A stretch of DNA of 64,000 bases from Heterotrichella gracilis (GCA_032358255.1 JAULBX010029046.1:124001-188000), one strand, 5' to 3'. Shown: positions 34,103 through 46,183, counted from the first letter of the stretch. The notes: generated by a model not told the origin, from the letters alone. A program made the numbers and translations.

Positions 34103-36054
34103 GGCTGGTGCTTCAGTGTCGCGCAGTCCACTTCACAATGCGGTGCCTGCCCTGTCCTCTTCACTGGGGCCTGGATGCGCAGTGGTGCCTGGCTTGAATA
34201 GCTGGGCATGCCAGGTTGCGGGTGCAACTGGCTACACGTCAAAGGTTAACAACGGATTTATACGCTTGACTGGAAGCAACTGGGGTAGATGCCTTGCCAT
34301 GTTTGTTTCTGCTTGTCTGTACGAGTGTCACGTCTCACAGTTGCTTGGAATAGGCCAGCGCAACAGTTTTCGGCCTTGTCTGACTATGTATTCTGCTTGG
34401 AGTTGCCAAGCCGCAGTCTCTTTGGCATGCCAAGTGTGTGTCTGTATTTTCACGGTAGTATGATGGTGCAGCAGCTAGGGTGGGTTGACAGTGCACTTTC
34501 GTGCTTTGCACCTCACGTCACGCCTGGAAAGGACTTGTTTGATAGCAAGGCAGCCAAAAAGAGTTCCTATTGTGCAGCTACAAGTGTTCCACTGTGCAGC
34601 TTGTGTACACGTGCTGCTGCACTTATATCAAACCAGCTGGATAAGGCAGTCCCTTGAAGGCCCTGGGTAGGAAGCCAGTCCTTGATTGCACAGGAGGGAA
34701 GCTATGTGTAACAGTTCAATGCTTGTCAACGCCCTACGGCCAGGTGGGACTCTCTCCAGGTGGGCCCAATATTTAGATAAGTCTGTGCCCTTCCTTGCAG
34801 CAGCAATGCTAACTATTATGGTGGTAGCTGTAGTAGCATAAAGAAGAAGAAAAAATGAAATAAAACTCGTGTCCCGTGTATGTGTTCAGCTTGGATTGAG
34901 GCGTCTGGCAGACCCCACCGCAAGCATGCCTATTATTGGGTGTGTACTTCTGCAAAAGGTAGCGCTTGTTACTCGCAATGGGTGGCTGCTCTGGCCAGTG
35001 CTTGCAACAGCCAGGAAGGAAAAGAACTACCTTGAGCCTACTGAACAGCTAGCCAACGCCCAGCAGTAATTTGGAAGCAACCCACACAATCCACACAATT
35101 GGCACAGACAGCAATAGAAAGCGTCTAGAAGTCACCACCACACCTGCTGGCCCTTTACATGTGAATGGCAGTGCCAACGTGAAGCTTGTATGCTCGTTGT
35201 GCTACTGGCGTGCACTAGTACAAAGCATGTTCACCACCGCCCACTGAATTCTACACAGCTTAGGCCTCCATGCTTGCCAAGAAAGAAAGGAAAGGAACGC
35301 ACAAAGGTGGAGGTAGGGTGCCACTGGCTTGCACCACTGTGGGCCGCTGGCTGGCAAGGGCTTGACTAAATTTTCACCCATCAGTTTTGCTGGGTTACCT
35401 AGAGTGCACTCAGAAGAGGCAGACATGGCTTCAGCATTCAGTGTAAAGTTGTTGCAATGTCAGAGAAGCCGTCAAGGCTTTTTTTCAAGTTTGATTTGGC
35501 CAACTTGAGCATCCACCCCTGCAACCTGTCATATTTGTGAGGAGCTGCTACACCGGTGTCATTCTGGGCATTTGTGGTGCATATCCTTTGCAGCCAGTGC
35601 ACCTTGTGGTGGCTGCAAGGGTTTGGACACAAGACCACTTCTCTTTAAAGGTATGTTCCAGAGCAGCACCACGGCATCCTGCCTTGGTGCGCCCTGTGCA
35701 AAGACGCATACGTTGTGGTGGGTCTCATATCCTTACAGTGACGGCTGCTGCCCACTGCAGCCAAACAACAAACAATAAATGCAATACCTGTCCTAGTAAA
35801 CAGACGCAAAACTTTATCTTCTCGCTATACATTGCCGGTGGTGCGTGCTGGACAACACAGCACCACTAGCGCTAGTTTGCCACCCCCCTGAAGAGCTGCC
35901 ATACCCTCGATAGCAAAATTTATGGTGTCAGGACTGAAGCAATGCGCTGGTTGCGGCTGTGCGTTCGCGTGTTTGCTGCAAAGCGCTGACAACTGCTCTC
36001 CTTTGCTCCAGCCTGGTTCCCAAAATCCCAGGCCCCCAAGATGCTGTGCGGTTT
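34103..36054. other. 2-kb convergent intergenic region, eIF4B-like to psaF
   Basis: Only 3'UTRs are expected. Nothing coding was recognised. On the minus strand a TGTAA-type signal (TTACA at about 35734) fits a psaF polyadenylation site. Confidence 0.5.
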
Positions 36055-37193
36055 CTACCTTGGTGACACAGTGATGTTCTCCTCCTTCTCTGTGAGGGTG
36101 TTTGTCCTCAACTCGGCCACGGCGGCAAGGGGCCAGGCGGCGCCCTCAAGGGCCAGCTTCCATGCAAGGGGCACATCGATGATGATCTCCTTCTCCACTG
36201 GCTTCTTGTCGCCCTTGACAATGTTCAGGTACTTGCGGCCCACCCAGCCGGTGTAGCCAGCAATGTACAGGAACCCAAAGGTGGGGATCTGCATGCATCA
36301 AAGCGGTAATTGAGACACAAGCAGGCGGTTTTTGTTTTTGGCTGCTTGAACAGTGCACGTCCATCAGATAGGCCAAGACCAAGCAGTTGAGAGGGTGCCA
36401 ACAGCTTGGGTATTCGTGCAGCAAAACCTCCTACAGTGACCCCATCAAGTCAAAACCCAGGTTGATCCCTGAACCTTGGAGCACTGTGGGACCCTGCACC
36501 ATCATGGCTATGTTAATATGACGGGCTGTGCAGTGAGACTTACGAAGACTTCGCCAGCGTGGCCAAACCGCAGGGCAAGGCCTGGGTCAGCGATGAGGTG
36601 GGGCAGGCCATCAGTGCCGCACAGGAGGCCAGCCTTGGCGTAGTTGGAGAAGCGGTTCTTGGTCTTCTCGATGGTTGCGTTCAGGGCAAGGGAGGGGGCG
36701 GAGCCAGATTCGTACTGCACAGCGGCACAAACCCATTTCAAATTCGGTCGAAACAGTAATACTGATGGCTGTTGGGCCCATCTAGGCGAAACCAGCGGGT
36801 GCACACACCAGCTTGAGGCGCTTCTCCAGGGTCTTGAGCTCCTTCTTCTCGAGCTTGGCGAAGGCCTTGCTCTCGGAGCACGGCGTGAGGCCGGCGATGT
36901 CTGCGTATGCTGCATCAACGTTGCACAGGCCCACGGTTGCTGCCAGGGCAGCGGCTGCCACTGCGGTGCCAACCTGCTTGGTGGCCTCCTGCTTCTGGGC
37001 GGCGCACACCACGCGGCGGGAGCTGCTGCGGGCTGCTGAGCTCCTCACAGAGACTGCCTTGCCCCTCAGGGATGAAGCCTGCAACACGGGAAGATGGTTA
37101 GCGCCACCCCCGTCGACGAGACGCGCTGCTCGCGGCGCACAAGCACATGCCAGTTACCTGCAGTGCGGAGGAGGCCATGACTGTGGACGCCAT
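36055..37193 (-). CDS. psaF: Photosystem I reaction centre subunit III, chloroplast precursor
   Basis: Docking subunit of PSI for plastocyanin / cytochrome c6, located in the thylakoid. Four exons: 37158-37193, 36809-37078, 36544-36714 and 36055-36288; 236 residues. A bipartite targeting peptide is visible: a Ser/Arg-rich stroma signal (residues 1-45) and then a hydrophobic lumen signal with AYA before the mature [14 protein letters not shown]. The Lys-rich N-terminal helix that contacts plastocyanin ([15 protein letters not shown]) and the conserved [13 protein letters not shown] and [13 protein letters not shown] segments are all present. The start exon [12 protein letters not shown] is supported by its donor and phase. 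Confidence 0.97.
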
Positions 37194-38207
37194 TGTGACA
37201 GCGATGTGGATAGCAGAGGATCAGCCTGGAAACAACGACTGCTTTGGTCAAGCTGGGGCGTTACAAGGTGGTGCTGGGCGAAGCTTTTCCCTTGCGTTCA
37301 GGTGCAACACGAGAATCTGATCTAGATAAATCCTGATTGGCTGGGACTTGATGCAGCGGCGGGGCCGTACACCAAAGGCGGGTGCCATCTGGCAGATAGC
37401 GGGAGGACCGCCGATGACCCATGAACCGCCACATGGCAAACAGGCAACCGAGTACTGCACCTTTTTCTTGCAGCTCCAAAACAATGTATCCACCTTTGAT
37501 GTGACCTTGTGGTCGGGCTCCTTGCGACGCAACTCGTTATTGACAATGCCAGAAGACGGTGGGGCATGTATATGTGACAGCACTGCGCACTACACTGACT
37601 GTGTCTGTGCCCGCTTGACATGTAGCAGCTGACTGCCAATTTGGGCACCTTTCCCTCTTGCTACTTGTACACACCATAACCTGTAAAATACCGTAACGTT
37701 CACTGGTTTTGATCAGTACTGCCTTGTGGTCTTGGTCAGCCGGCCCACAATGGGGAAGCCTGGCATGGCCTCAATTTTGGACAACAAACAGCAAAAACCC
37801 GCCAGACACAAATTGTTATCGCCCAGGTTCTTGGCGTGCTTTGTTGTCCTGTAAGGCTTTGAATCTTTAAGTTACATACTATTGCCACACTGCTGCTGCA
37901 AGTGCGCTGGCCGATTGTGACCAAGCATTGTGATACAGGGCAGTGATCGCCTTGACGTTCTGGCATGGAGTACACTACGTTGCGGTAGGCTGGAAGGAAT
38001 TGGCCACTAGCTGCTGCAACTCACTGATTTTTACTGTAACTGCTGGTGCTGGCGCTGGAGTTTGTCGCAATGCCATGCATGCATATGCAATTGCTCGAGC
38101 CCTTGTTGCCTGTTTCACTGGCGTTTGACACGACGCCGTGCGTGTATGCATGCTCTTGTCGCAAGTTTTGCTGTCACAATTTCCTGATAACCTTGGGCTT
38201 CCCACAG
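37194..38207. other. Divergent region upstream of psaF and of the small membrane-protein gene
   Basis: Contains the psaF promoter and the unknown 5' end of the next + gene. A candidate first coding exon (ATGGAGTACACT at about 37966, donor GTAGGC) has the wrong phase to join 38208 directly, so a further exon may be missing. Confidence 0.4.
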
Positions 38208-38732
38208 ACACATATACATGCAAACCCACTGGTCATGCTGCTGTTCCCGTTTCTTGGGGTGAGTCGTGGTCAATGCCATGCTGCTGTGACGACTCTGCTG
38301 CTTGCCTGCCTTCTGTCTTGCTCCTTTGCAGCTGCTACAAGGTTGAGCCATGTTGTTGTGCGGCTCCTACTGACAAAACTACTTGGCTTGCAGACGCTTA
38401 CCATTTTCGCAACTTTGCCGGTGTTTATGTATATGAGCTTTGAGGTGTGCTTGCGGGTGACTCGCTGTTAAATTCCAGTGCCAAATAGAGTTGTCGTTGA
38501 CACACTGGTAACTCGTTCAGGAGGAGTTCAAGAACATCAACCCAATAAACCCAGTGCATTACGCATTCCTGGCTAAAAAGACCATGCAAGCAATCATCAA
38601 CAATGACTGGAAGGTACGGACAGCTTGTGGGTGCCTTGCCTTGCTGTTTGACACCGTGTTGCTGCTTTGCATGGCGGTGACAACTTTGCCAACTCGTGGT
38701 TGTGGCTGCAGATCACAGCAAAGGAGCTGTGA
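38208..38732 (+). CDS. Small membrane protein, unrecognised (5' end not defined)
   Basis: Four exons with clean GT-AG borders and uniform phase 0: 38208-38258, 38394-38444, 38521-38613 and 38712-38732 (TGA). They encode HANPLVMLLFPFLG, then TLTIFATLPVFMYMSFE, then EEFKNINPINPVHYAFLAKK and the end DWKITAKEL. The first two exons form one or two hydrophobic helices; the rest is a polar, basic tail. The ordered splice sites and codon-like composition argue for a real gene of about 75-100 residues. I do not recognise the family. It might be a small organellar or ER membrane subunit, but that is a guess. The start codon is not assigned. Confidence 0.6.
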
Positions 38733-40025
38733 CAAAGCCATGCAGTGCAGCTGGCAAGAGTTGCCCATCCACACGCTAGTCTGGCTTAAATACATCAGAA
38801 GCACAGCAGGGTTCTATCTGGGAGGGCACAGTGCAAGCAGGCAGTGAGTTTGAATGACCGCCTGATAAGGTTGAGACAAAGACAGTGGCATTATACATCG
38901 GCGACGCAACCAATGGACCATGGCGACACACCCCGGTGGCACCTGGGCTGAGCGACAGCAGCCACTCCTTTTGGGTTCTTCCTACACCAGTACTAGTAAT
39001 CTAGCTGGCACAGCAGGGTGGCACAGTGTGTACCAGTGGTAACCGGTCAGCAAGTGGGACAGCCTTTGCAAGGACGTGCACACTCCCTGCTCTGGGCTTG
39101 AGCAGCATGTGCGCAATTTGATATGTGGTGTGCCAATTCAATGCGAGTCAATGGGTCAGCCTGACACGTCTTGCCGTTGAACTTGTGTCTTTGGACCTAT
39201 ACATGCCGCCGGTAGGGCAAGGACAGACCTCTAGTGGGCTGTGTGACGTGCCAGCAATGACAGCGTGGCGACATAGGCAGGCATTCCTGAGGACACTGCC
39301 AGCTTGACAGTCACGTTGTGTAACCACGCCATGACCACTTGAAACTGAGGTGCCTGCCAGCTGATTACATGAGCTGACTCACATTTTTGAAAAAAGTTTG
39401 TGGCACTTTTAGTAGCCTTGTGGCTGAGCTGTCAACATGTCGATGCACGCATGGTCTACCGCACTTATACTTGAAGCAGGTTGCAGCCTGAGTGCAACGT
39501 TTTGGCACGCATGCCTGCAGTTTCCAGCTAGGCAATGTGTGCAACTGGTTAGCCCTTACTGTTGCCATCCAACAGCACCGGTTGGCCAAATATTTGGGTA
39601 ACGGTTGCCAGGTTGTAACACATGAAGCGGTTCTTAAATCTTACAGTGGTACGAATAAAACATTTGGGCATGTAACAATCAAGGGGTCAGTCTTGAACCC
39701 ATTGCTCAACAGAGTTTGGGAATATGCCATTCAATGGTAACTAACCAGAAGTGAGGTAATCATGGAATTATACTGATTTCCCACTGCAAGATTAACAAGC
39801 GTCTAGCGGGGAGACCTGTGCAAGCTATACAGCATGCGCTGGGTACTGGTATACTACAAGTGTTTGCATACCACGCAGCCAACTGTGGCATGGTGTGACA
39901 CAAGCTGTGGCAGCAGTAAGTAACTACAAAACTGCAGCAACTTCAATAATCATAGAAACAGCACTTGGACCAAAGCAAGTACTCTTTGTAAAATCCCATG
40001 AAACCCCAGCAAAATGCCCACAACG
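38733..40025. other. Convergent intergenic region
   Basis: 3' flanks of the small membrane-protein gene and the pseudokinase gene. No coding exon was seen. Confidence 0.5.
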
Positions 40026-41132
40026 TCAGTGGAACAGCCCCTCGTGCGTGTGCCCCTTCACCGCATACTTCACAGCATTGTCAATCTCCTCCTGGGTCTG
40101 AGGAGTGGCAATGGGTTGCTGGAGCAGCATGTTGTTCAACCCCACTGCCTTGGACGGCAGGTCCTTCTGGTACCAGGGGTGCACCATGATGCCCTCCGTG
40201 GTGATGCGCTTGCTGCTGTCTGGCACAAAGACCCTCTTGAGGAGGTCCTTGAGCGCCACAGACACCATCTCCGGCTCCTTGTAGTCTGCCTTGATGAGCT
40301 TGGACAGCGTGATGCGGTCCAGCACCTTCTGGTCTGGCTGGGTGAAGGGGAAGGCTCCGGTGACGATGCAGTACAGCATCACGCCACAGGCCCATACGTC
40401 AGCGGCCCTGCCGTCATATGAGTTCTGGATGAGGATATCGGGAGCGATGTATGGGCCAGTGCCAACCAGCGACTTGTTCATCTGCTCGTCATCAAACTTG
40501 CTGGCCCCAAACTCACGGATCTTGAGCAGGGGCTTTGCCTTGTTGGCATTGATGACTAGGTTCTCAAGCTTGAGATCCCTGCACATGATCCCCCGCTTGT
40601 GGCAGAAGTCCACGCCCAGGATCAGCTGCTGGAACAGCCACCTGGCCTCATCCTCCAGCAGCTTCTTTCGCTGGTCCAGGTACTCTTTCAGGGTCATGCT
40701 GGACATGTGCTCCATGACCAGGATCAAGTGCTCATCTGTCACAAACGTCTCCTTGAACTGGATGATTTGTGGGTGGTTGAAGCACAGCCTGTGGTTGGTG
40801 GCCTCACTGTGCACATACTTGTCCACATCGTCTCGCCTGACCAGCTCCACTGACACATTCTTGTTCTCCAGCCTGTCCACTGCCAGGTGCACATCCCCAT
40901 GTGCACCCTTGCCCAGGTACTGGATGATGTCATATCTGTTCTCGGGGTCATATCGTGGGTCTTCGTCTATGTCACCCGCTGCCCCCTGTTCCAAAGGCCT
41001 GAGCGATGGGTCTGCTGGTGAGCGGAAGCTGCCGCTGTATCCCGTGGTTTTTGCTGCCTTGTCCTTCTTGGACTTGCCCCGGTACGCCTTCTTGCCACGC
41101 AAAACCTTCTTCCACCAGCCCACAAGACCCAT
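40026..41132 (-). CDS. SnRK2-like protein kinase homologue, predicted pseudokinase, intronless
   Basis: A single exon of 368 residues. After a basic N-terminal extension (about 65 residues) there is a kinase domain closest in style to plant SnRK2 (NHRLCFNHPQIIQFKE, WLFQQLILGVDFCH, DVWACGVMLY, KRITTEGIMVHPWYQKDLP). The Gly loop GKGAHGDV and the alpha-C Glu110 remain. The beta-3 Lys is Glu96 (VSVEL), HRD is CRD (184-186, the catalytic Asp kept), DFG is EFG (207-209) and APE is APD. Losing both the ATP-anchoring Lys and the metal-binding Asp makes normal catalysis unlikely, so a scaffold or regulator role is inferred. SnRK2 kinases act in osmotic/ABA-type stress signalling. The start is MGLVGWWKK; no ATG lies further upstream in frame. 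No intron in a gene-rich, intron-rich window suggests retroposition. Confidence 0.9.
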   Translation of the reverse strand: MGLVGWWKKVLRGKKAYRGKSKKDKAAKTTGYSGSFRSPADPSLRPLEQGAAGDIDEDPRYDPENRYDIIQYLGKGAHGDVHLAVDRLENKNVSVELVRRDDVDKYVHSEATNHRLCFNHPQIIQFKETFVTDEHLILVMEHMSSMTLKEYLDQRKKLLEDEARWLFQQLILGVDFCHKRGIMCRDLKLENLVINANKAKPLLKIREFGASKFDDEQMNKSLVGTGPYIAPDILIQNSYDGRAADVWACGVMLYCIVTGAFPFTQPDQKVLDRITLSKLIKADYKEPEMVSVALKDLLKRVFVPDSSKRITTEGIMVHPWYQKDLPSKAVGLNNMLLQQPIATPQTQEEIDNAVKYAVKGHTHEGLFH

Positions 41133-42067
41133 TTTGATGAGCAATAAGCCTCACACACCCTGAGGGAGCTGGCTAGCAACACGTCCCTAGCTTTGTCTCC
41201 CAGTTGGCGAAAGAGAACCTAGCTGAGAACCCACATCCTGCGATGGGTGGCACATGCTTCTAGTGAGTAGCCAGCCAACCAATACGCACAGCAGAACCAA
41301 CAGCACGCACAACAGGCACCAGGGTGTTGTACTTGCGCTGCTTACCTCAGGTACTGCTTTGGCAGCGTGCTTCTATCCCCTTTGCTCCCCCTCAGTTGGG
41401 TCCCAGTAGCTGCACACCAACCCCGTCTTGAAAAAAAGCGCCCAGTGAAGAGAGCGCCGCACACGAGGAGTTTGGGGCAGCGGCCGAATTGCAGTGTGAG
41501 CTACAGGTGAGGCCTCCTTCCAATCGAACTTCCCCGTGGGGGGGAAGTGGCTGGCAAAGCTGTTCAGCGACTGTGGCAGCGGGGTGAGTTGGCGCCGCCT
41601 GGTGCTGCAGGCGTACACTCAGGCGCAACAAGTAGGCAACTAGGGACGGCGACTGTGCATCCAACGCAGAAGCTCGACCCCCACCAGCACAACAACGCCC
41701 CTATAACGTTTTGGGCTTCCCGCGCCAGCCCGCGCCAATTTTTTTTGGCAGCGCAATAACCGGGATTTTGGATTTAGGCTGGGAGTGGGTCGCCCAGCTG
41801 GACTGCAGTTCGAATTTCGAACCACGGCGCCATACAAACAGCTGAAGCACCCTCAACTGGATAGAAGTTCCGTCGCCCAGCTAATGAACGCGTGAATGCT
41901 GCTCCGTGCAAACCTTTCGTGCTTCAGCGTTTGTAGAACAGGTGCCCTTCACAGGTTGCGCTTTCACAGCAGAGGTGCGATTGACGCACTGCGGTTGTCA
42001 CCCTTCATTTGAACTGGTGCATGCTCGAGGCCCCTCCAACTCCACCTCTGTCGTCACTGCAGGAACA
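41133..42067. promoter_or_regulatory. Divergent intergenic region, pseudokinase (-) and dUTPase (+)
   Basis: 935 bp with both 5' flanks. The frame upstream of the dUTPase ATG is open to about 41906 and an acceptor-like CACTGCAG lies 7 nt before it, so a 5' exon with a targeting peptide is possible. An overlapping TTCGAATTTCGAA palindrome lies at about 41808-41822. Confidence 0.45.
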
Positions 42068-42780
42068 ATGCAGGTATTGAGCGAGAGCCACAGAGAAAAT
42101 GTGCCACAACCAGCACAGAAGGTTCAGAAGATGGAGCCCCCACAATCGCTAAGGGTGAAGAAGCTAAGCGAGCATGCAACGCTGCCAGTGCGTGGGTCGT
42201 CAGGGGCTGCTGGATACGACCTTGCCAGGTAAAGGCGGAGTTTAAAGCTCTTTTTACTGTATGTACAAGTGGGGTTGTGTCCTGAGGCAGTGTTAGCACC
42301 TTTAAAATCAACCACTTTGCCATATGTGCAGTGCTTATGACTACACCGTGCCAGCGAGAGGCAAAGAGATTGTCAAGACGGACCTGGCCATCGCTATTCC
42401 GCATGGCACATATGCCCGCGTGGCACCAAGGTCTGGCCTTGCTGCGAAGCACATGATTGACGTAGGGGCCGGTGTGGTGGATGAGGACTACAGGGGCAAC
42501 GTGGGGGTTGTGCTCTTCAACCTGGGACCAAACGACTTCCAAAGTACGAACAATAACACCCAACACTCGCTTGACTTTTTGCATGAAGAACTGCTGACTT
42601 GCTGCTCTTTGCTCCCTGTGTGACACTGGCTTCTGTGCTGTTGCAGTCAAGAAGGGCGACAGGGTGGCTCAGCTTATCTTGGAGCGCATCTTGACACCAG
42701 CTGTAGAGGAGGTGGAGGACCTTGACAGCACAGAAAGGGGCGCTGGTGGCTTTGGGTCAACTGGGGTTGCAGCCAAATAA
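42068..42780 (+). CDS. DUT: dUTPase
   Basis: Hydrolyses dUTP to dUMP and pyrophosphate, keeping uracil out of DNA and feeding thymidylate synthesis. Three exons: 42068-42228, 42332-42543 and 42647-42780; 168 residues. All five trimeric-dUTPase motifs are present in order: [29 protein letters not shown] and the C-terminal [10 protein letters not shown]. Length is normal for a nuclear/cytosolic form. The ATG at 42068 is the first in frame; an upstream exon encoding an organelle signal cannot be excluded. Confidence 0.97.
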
Positions 42781-44569
42781 GTCTTTTGAAGTTGTGGTTG
42801 TTAGTTAGGCGTTAGCTTTGTTCAAAGTATTGTCCTGCCATGGGTGTCGTGTACCCGTCGCCCAGTTTCCTTTCCTGCTTGCACACTTCCCCATAGTTTC
42901 AAGCCGTGGTTACCTTGCAACACGGTCACTCTCGCAAGATTCCTCTCCGTATGCTTCACAGTTCTGTAGACACGCTTTTGCACCAACCTGCTTGTAGACT
43001 GACACTGTCCCTAGCATTTGGCGGTCAGTGCAAGCAAAAACCTGCATAGGTCATTCCAACGTTGCTGGTGCTGTTAGCTGCCATGTCACGGTCAGCTACC
43101 TCACATGGCTTGGCTGGTAGAGTGAACAGGTTGCGCACTCAGCAATACCATGTGTAAAGTGACACGTTTGCATGTCTGGGTACCCAAGGGTCGACCACCT
43201 GGCCACCAGTACCGCTCTGGTGGTATACAGTTTGTGGGCAGTGGTAGTTCTTTAAGCCCATAGTGTGGCTGTTAAAGTGCTGTGACATTCCTACCACAGG
43301 CCATGCAATGCTGTCATTGGCGCAGCGCTGTCTTGGCCTTGGCATCCTGTGGGGCTGCGTGAGCACGAACCACCCCTGCATGGCACCTATCACTTTAAGT
43401 GATACCCCAATGTGCCTTGCGAGTCACAGCTGCGGCAGCTAGTTGTACATCTGTGTTCCACCAAAATATGCACTTAAAAATAGCCCACATTTCCAGAGCC
43501 AGGCAACTTGGCAACCTTGCCTTGGCCATTTTGCAGTCAACTCTGTCCAGGTTCTGTCTAGTCATGACAGGCCGGCGGGCAACTTGTAGGAATGTTTATT
43601 CAGGTAGGGTGTATGCAGCTCAGAGCGACTGAGCCTCAGCAAGCACTAACAACAAGCGATTAATCCACTGTACCTGCTACGAGTGGTAAGCATTGCCTCA
43701 GGAGTGACTGAGGCTATGTAGCTGCGACACTTTCCTGCAGCATTAATCTGTATTGCAGTTGCAGCCAGCACCCTTTTAAAACCACAGTTCCACAATATCA
43801 CACTAGACGTCCCCTGGTATATTGGGGAGCGCCCTGCCTCCAAGTTGGCAATGTGCGGTGCAAAAAGGGTGAGCTGATGTGCAACGTCTGCTTTGGATGC
43901 ACCTAGCCGAACCAGGTCCCAGATATGGTTGTACCGCTGCAGCTTGTCAACCAGTTGTATAACACAGAGTCAGCAGTGCACTTTGTGATGCTTGACGCCG
44001 GTGGATGCCCAGAAGTGCGGGTGCGAAGTGGGCGAGTGCAGGTTCAAGCATGTGACACACAGCTCTGTGCAGTGTATGCACGATGATGGTGGCATATGGT
44101 GGTGCAAGACTCCACCCAAGTGCCTCAGCGCTGGTTGCCACTGCTATACGTGGCTGCAAGGGTGGGAATGTCGTGGGCATAACGAGCATATCAAGTTGTT
44201 ACACATTAGACTCTGCTACATGGGCCACAACCGTCAATGCCACAGCAGCATGGAGCAATCAAGAAAGCAGACAACTTGCAGTCAGTACACCAAGCCGCAC
44301 ATGCTCAACAAAGGGCCTGCAAACACTGTGCGGGTACAAGGCAATGCACCCCGCTGCAAGAAAGGTCTGCCCTGCCATAACTGTCTGGTTCTGACGCTGT
44401 ACAAGTCCTGCCGGTAGGCCACTGTGTCCAGCTACAGCCACATGCAAACTGCATCCCCACACCAACCTACTCCCAAACCCCACACCGGCGCAACGGCAAA
44501 CACCCGCTGATGCGCCCACCAAAATAAAACGCAAGCTGCCAGCTGACCACCACACCTCCCTGCTGCTGC
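42781..44569. other. 1.8-kb convergent intergenic region, dUTPase to L7
   Basis: Holds both 3'UTRs; TTACA at about 44196 would serve the L7 gene on the minus strand. A 141-codon Cys-rich open frame at 43992-44417 has no supporting splice or codon evidence and was not accepted. Confidence 0.5.
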
Positions 44570-45283
44570 TTAGTTCATCTTGGCGATGAGGTTGTTGATG
44601 AACTGCTGGCGGTCACCGGCGTGACCTCCCTCAATGAAGTGCAGGCGCTTGTGGCTGAGCCCACCCTTGGCTGTGGACAGCTTGAAGGGCCACAGGAAGT
44701 TGTTGGCCTGCTTGAAGGCTGGCCCCACGGTGACAATCTCGTGGATGAGGTCCTCTATGCAGATGATGTCGTGCTTGCCCAGGACGCCCTCAATCACGGC
44801 GTTAGTGGTGAGTGGGATGCGGTCCTTGTTCACCTTGCCAAAGCCACGCTTGTAGATCAGCTCCTTCACCGTCTTCACGCTGGGGTAGCCCCAGGTGATG
44901 TAGGGCTCCACGCGCCTCAGCATGTTGATGGTGGCCTTGTTGACCTTGAGGAACACGGCGGTGTTAATCTGGCGCAGGCGCAGCAGCTGCAGGATTTTCC
45001 TGGTCTTGGGGTGCATGTCATTGATACCACGGATGCGGACCACCAGGGCCAGCTTGGCCTCTGGCTCGACGTAGAAGCCACCCTTGGCCTTGGCATCGCG
45101 CTTGAGGCGAATGGTGTCGGCCTCCTTCTGCCGGTACTCCTTCACGTACTGCTCTGCACGCTTGAAGATCACCTTCCTGTTGTCCTTGGCCTTCTTGCGG
45201 GTGTCGGACAGTGTGGCTGCCTTGGCGGCGGCCCACTGCTCGTCCCGCTGCCGCTTCTTCAACACAGTCTCGGGAACTGCCAT
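44570..45283 (-). CDS. RPL7: 60S ribosomal protein L7 (uL30)
   Basis: Component of the cytosolic large ribosomal subunit that contacts 5S/28S rRNA. One exon, 237 residues, normal length for the eukaryotic protein. The N-terminus [15 protein letters not shown] is followed by the long basic helix and the ribosomal L30 fold ([36 protein letters not shown] is a family hallmark, quoted only in part by its ends). The C-terminus ends [15 protein letters not shown]. It has no introns, unlike most genes here. Strong bias to C/G-ending codons fits high expression. A TATAAT-like box (minus strand) lies near 45408, about 125 nt upstream. Confidence 0.97.
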   Translation of the reverse strand: MAVPETVLKKRQRDEQWAAAKAATLSDTRKKAKDNRKVIFKRAEQYVKEYRQKEADTIRLKRDAKAKGGFYVEPEAKLALVVRIRGINDMHPKTRKILQLLRLRQINTAVFLKVNKATINMLRRVEPYITWGYPSVKTVKELIYKRGFGKVNKDRIPLTTNAVIEGVLGKHDIICIEDLIHEIVTVGPAFKQANNFLWPFKLSTAKGGLSHKRLHFIEGGHAGDRQQFINNLIAKMN

Positions 45284-46060
45284 TGCTGCGTGACCCACCA
45301 GGGAGGTGCAGCGTAGCAACAAAGGAAAGGAACGATGGGGTGGCAGCGCAGCCACTTTGTACAACTCTGCCAGCCGACACCCGGCCAGTGTCCCCTCTCA
45401 CAAACCCATTATAGCCCCCTTGGCAAGGGGGCCTTCAAATTGAAAGGTGAGGCGGGCGAGTTGCCGGTGGCACCCCATCTACCGTATAAAAACCCGGGCC
45501 AAGAAACTGGTTAGTTCATTGTGGAACAGACCCAACTCGAAGGTGGGTGGGAGCTTTTTTACATGTTCGTTGCTTAATTTGATAGTGACTTGATTCTCCG
45601 TTTCACATGCATGCATGCATGCATCCAATTGGCGAACCTTGCGAAAACTCCGACACGCTTTTGGCAGACGAGGTCACTAAGGTCTAGCGTGGAGAGGGGA
45701 AAATAGCGGCTCTAAAGGACGGGTTACGAACGCTGTCCAACCTGGCGACAAAGGTAGGTGTGGCTTCGTGATTGCGTGCCACTGCATGCTGCGATGCAGC
45801 CTTTCGAGTGGCTTGTGTCCCACTCCATACGCACACAGCAGCCTGCTGGAGCCGCGTTTACCTTTTTAACCCGCTTGGTTTGTGGTGTCCACGCTGTATA
45901 TGCCCCTCTGGCTCATGCAAGTCAAACATGCAGCATGGTGTCCCTGGCTGGCAGTTGAGCAAGTAGTAACAGCTTCCTCGTACAGACCAGCATTGGGGTT
46001 GGCTATTTTTTGTCTTTGTGCTGGGGTTGGTTCTGAAGTACCTCGACTCAAAAGTTCTGA

Positions 46061-46183
46061 GGGACATGTGCCTGCTTACTTGCAAGAGAGTGTGTGGCGC
46101 GCAGAGTCTGTGTCTCTCAAGGTCCTTGAGGCTGACTGTTTTTGCGCCACACACTCTCTCGCAAGTAGCCAGGCACTTGTCCC
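46061..46183. repeat. Long imperfect hairpin, copy 1
   Basis: Arms 46061-46100 and 46144-46183 pair at about 36 of 40 positions. The loop itself contains a perfect 7-bp hairpin at 46116-46130 (CTCAAGG, T, CCTTGAG). Confidence 0.8.

Noticed and set aside
37248-37583. 111-codon minus-strand frame upstream of psaF
   Set aside because: No family resemblance and it lies in the psaF promoter region; no splice or start support.
40291-41163. 290-codon open frame antisense to the pseudokinase
   Set aside because: Mirror of the kinase coding sequence; Ser/Leu-rich translation with no domain.
41800-41830. TTCGAATTTCGAA sequence that resembles a tRNA B box
   Set aside because: No A box at the right distance, no cloverleaf and no SINE-like tail or duplication.
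43992-44417. 141-codon Cys-rich open frame in the dUTPase-L7 gap
   Set aside because: No recognisable domain, no splice support and a location in convergent 3' flanks; several overlapping frames are open in the same DNA, so chance is likely.
44621-45316. 231-codon open frame antisense to L7
   Set aside because: A shadow of the highly biased L7 coding sequence on the other strand.
45600-45626. CATGCA tandem run near the nuclease-kinase promoter
   Set aside because: Only a few units; short CATGCA runs are scattered through this genome and give no specific signal.
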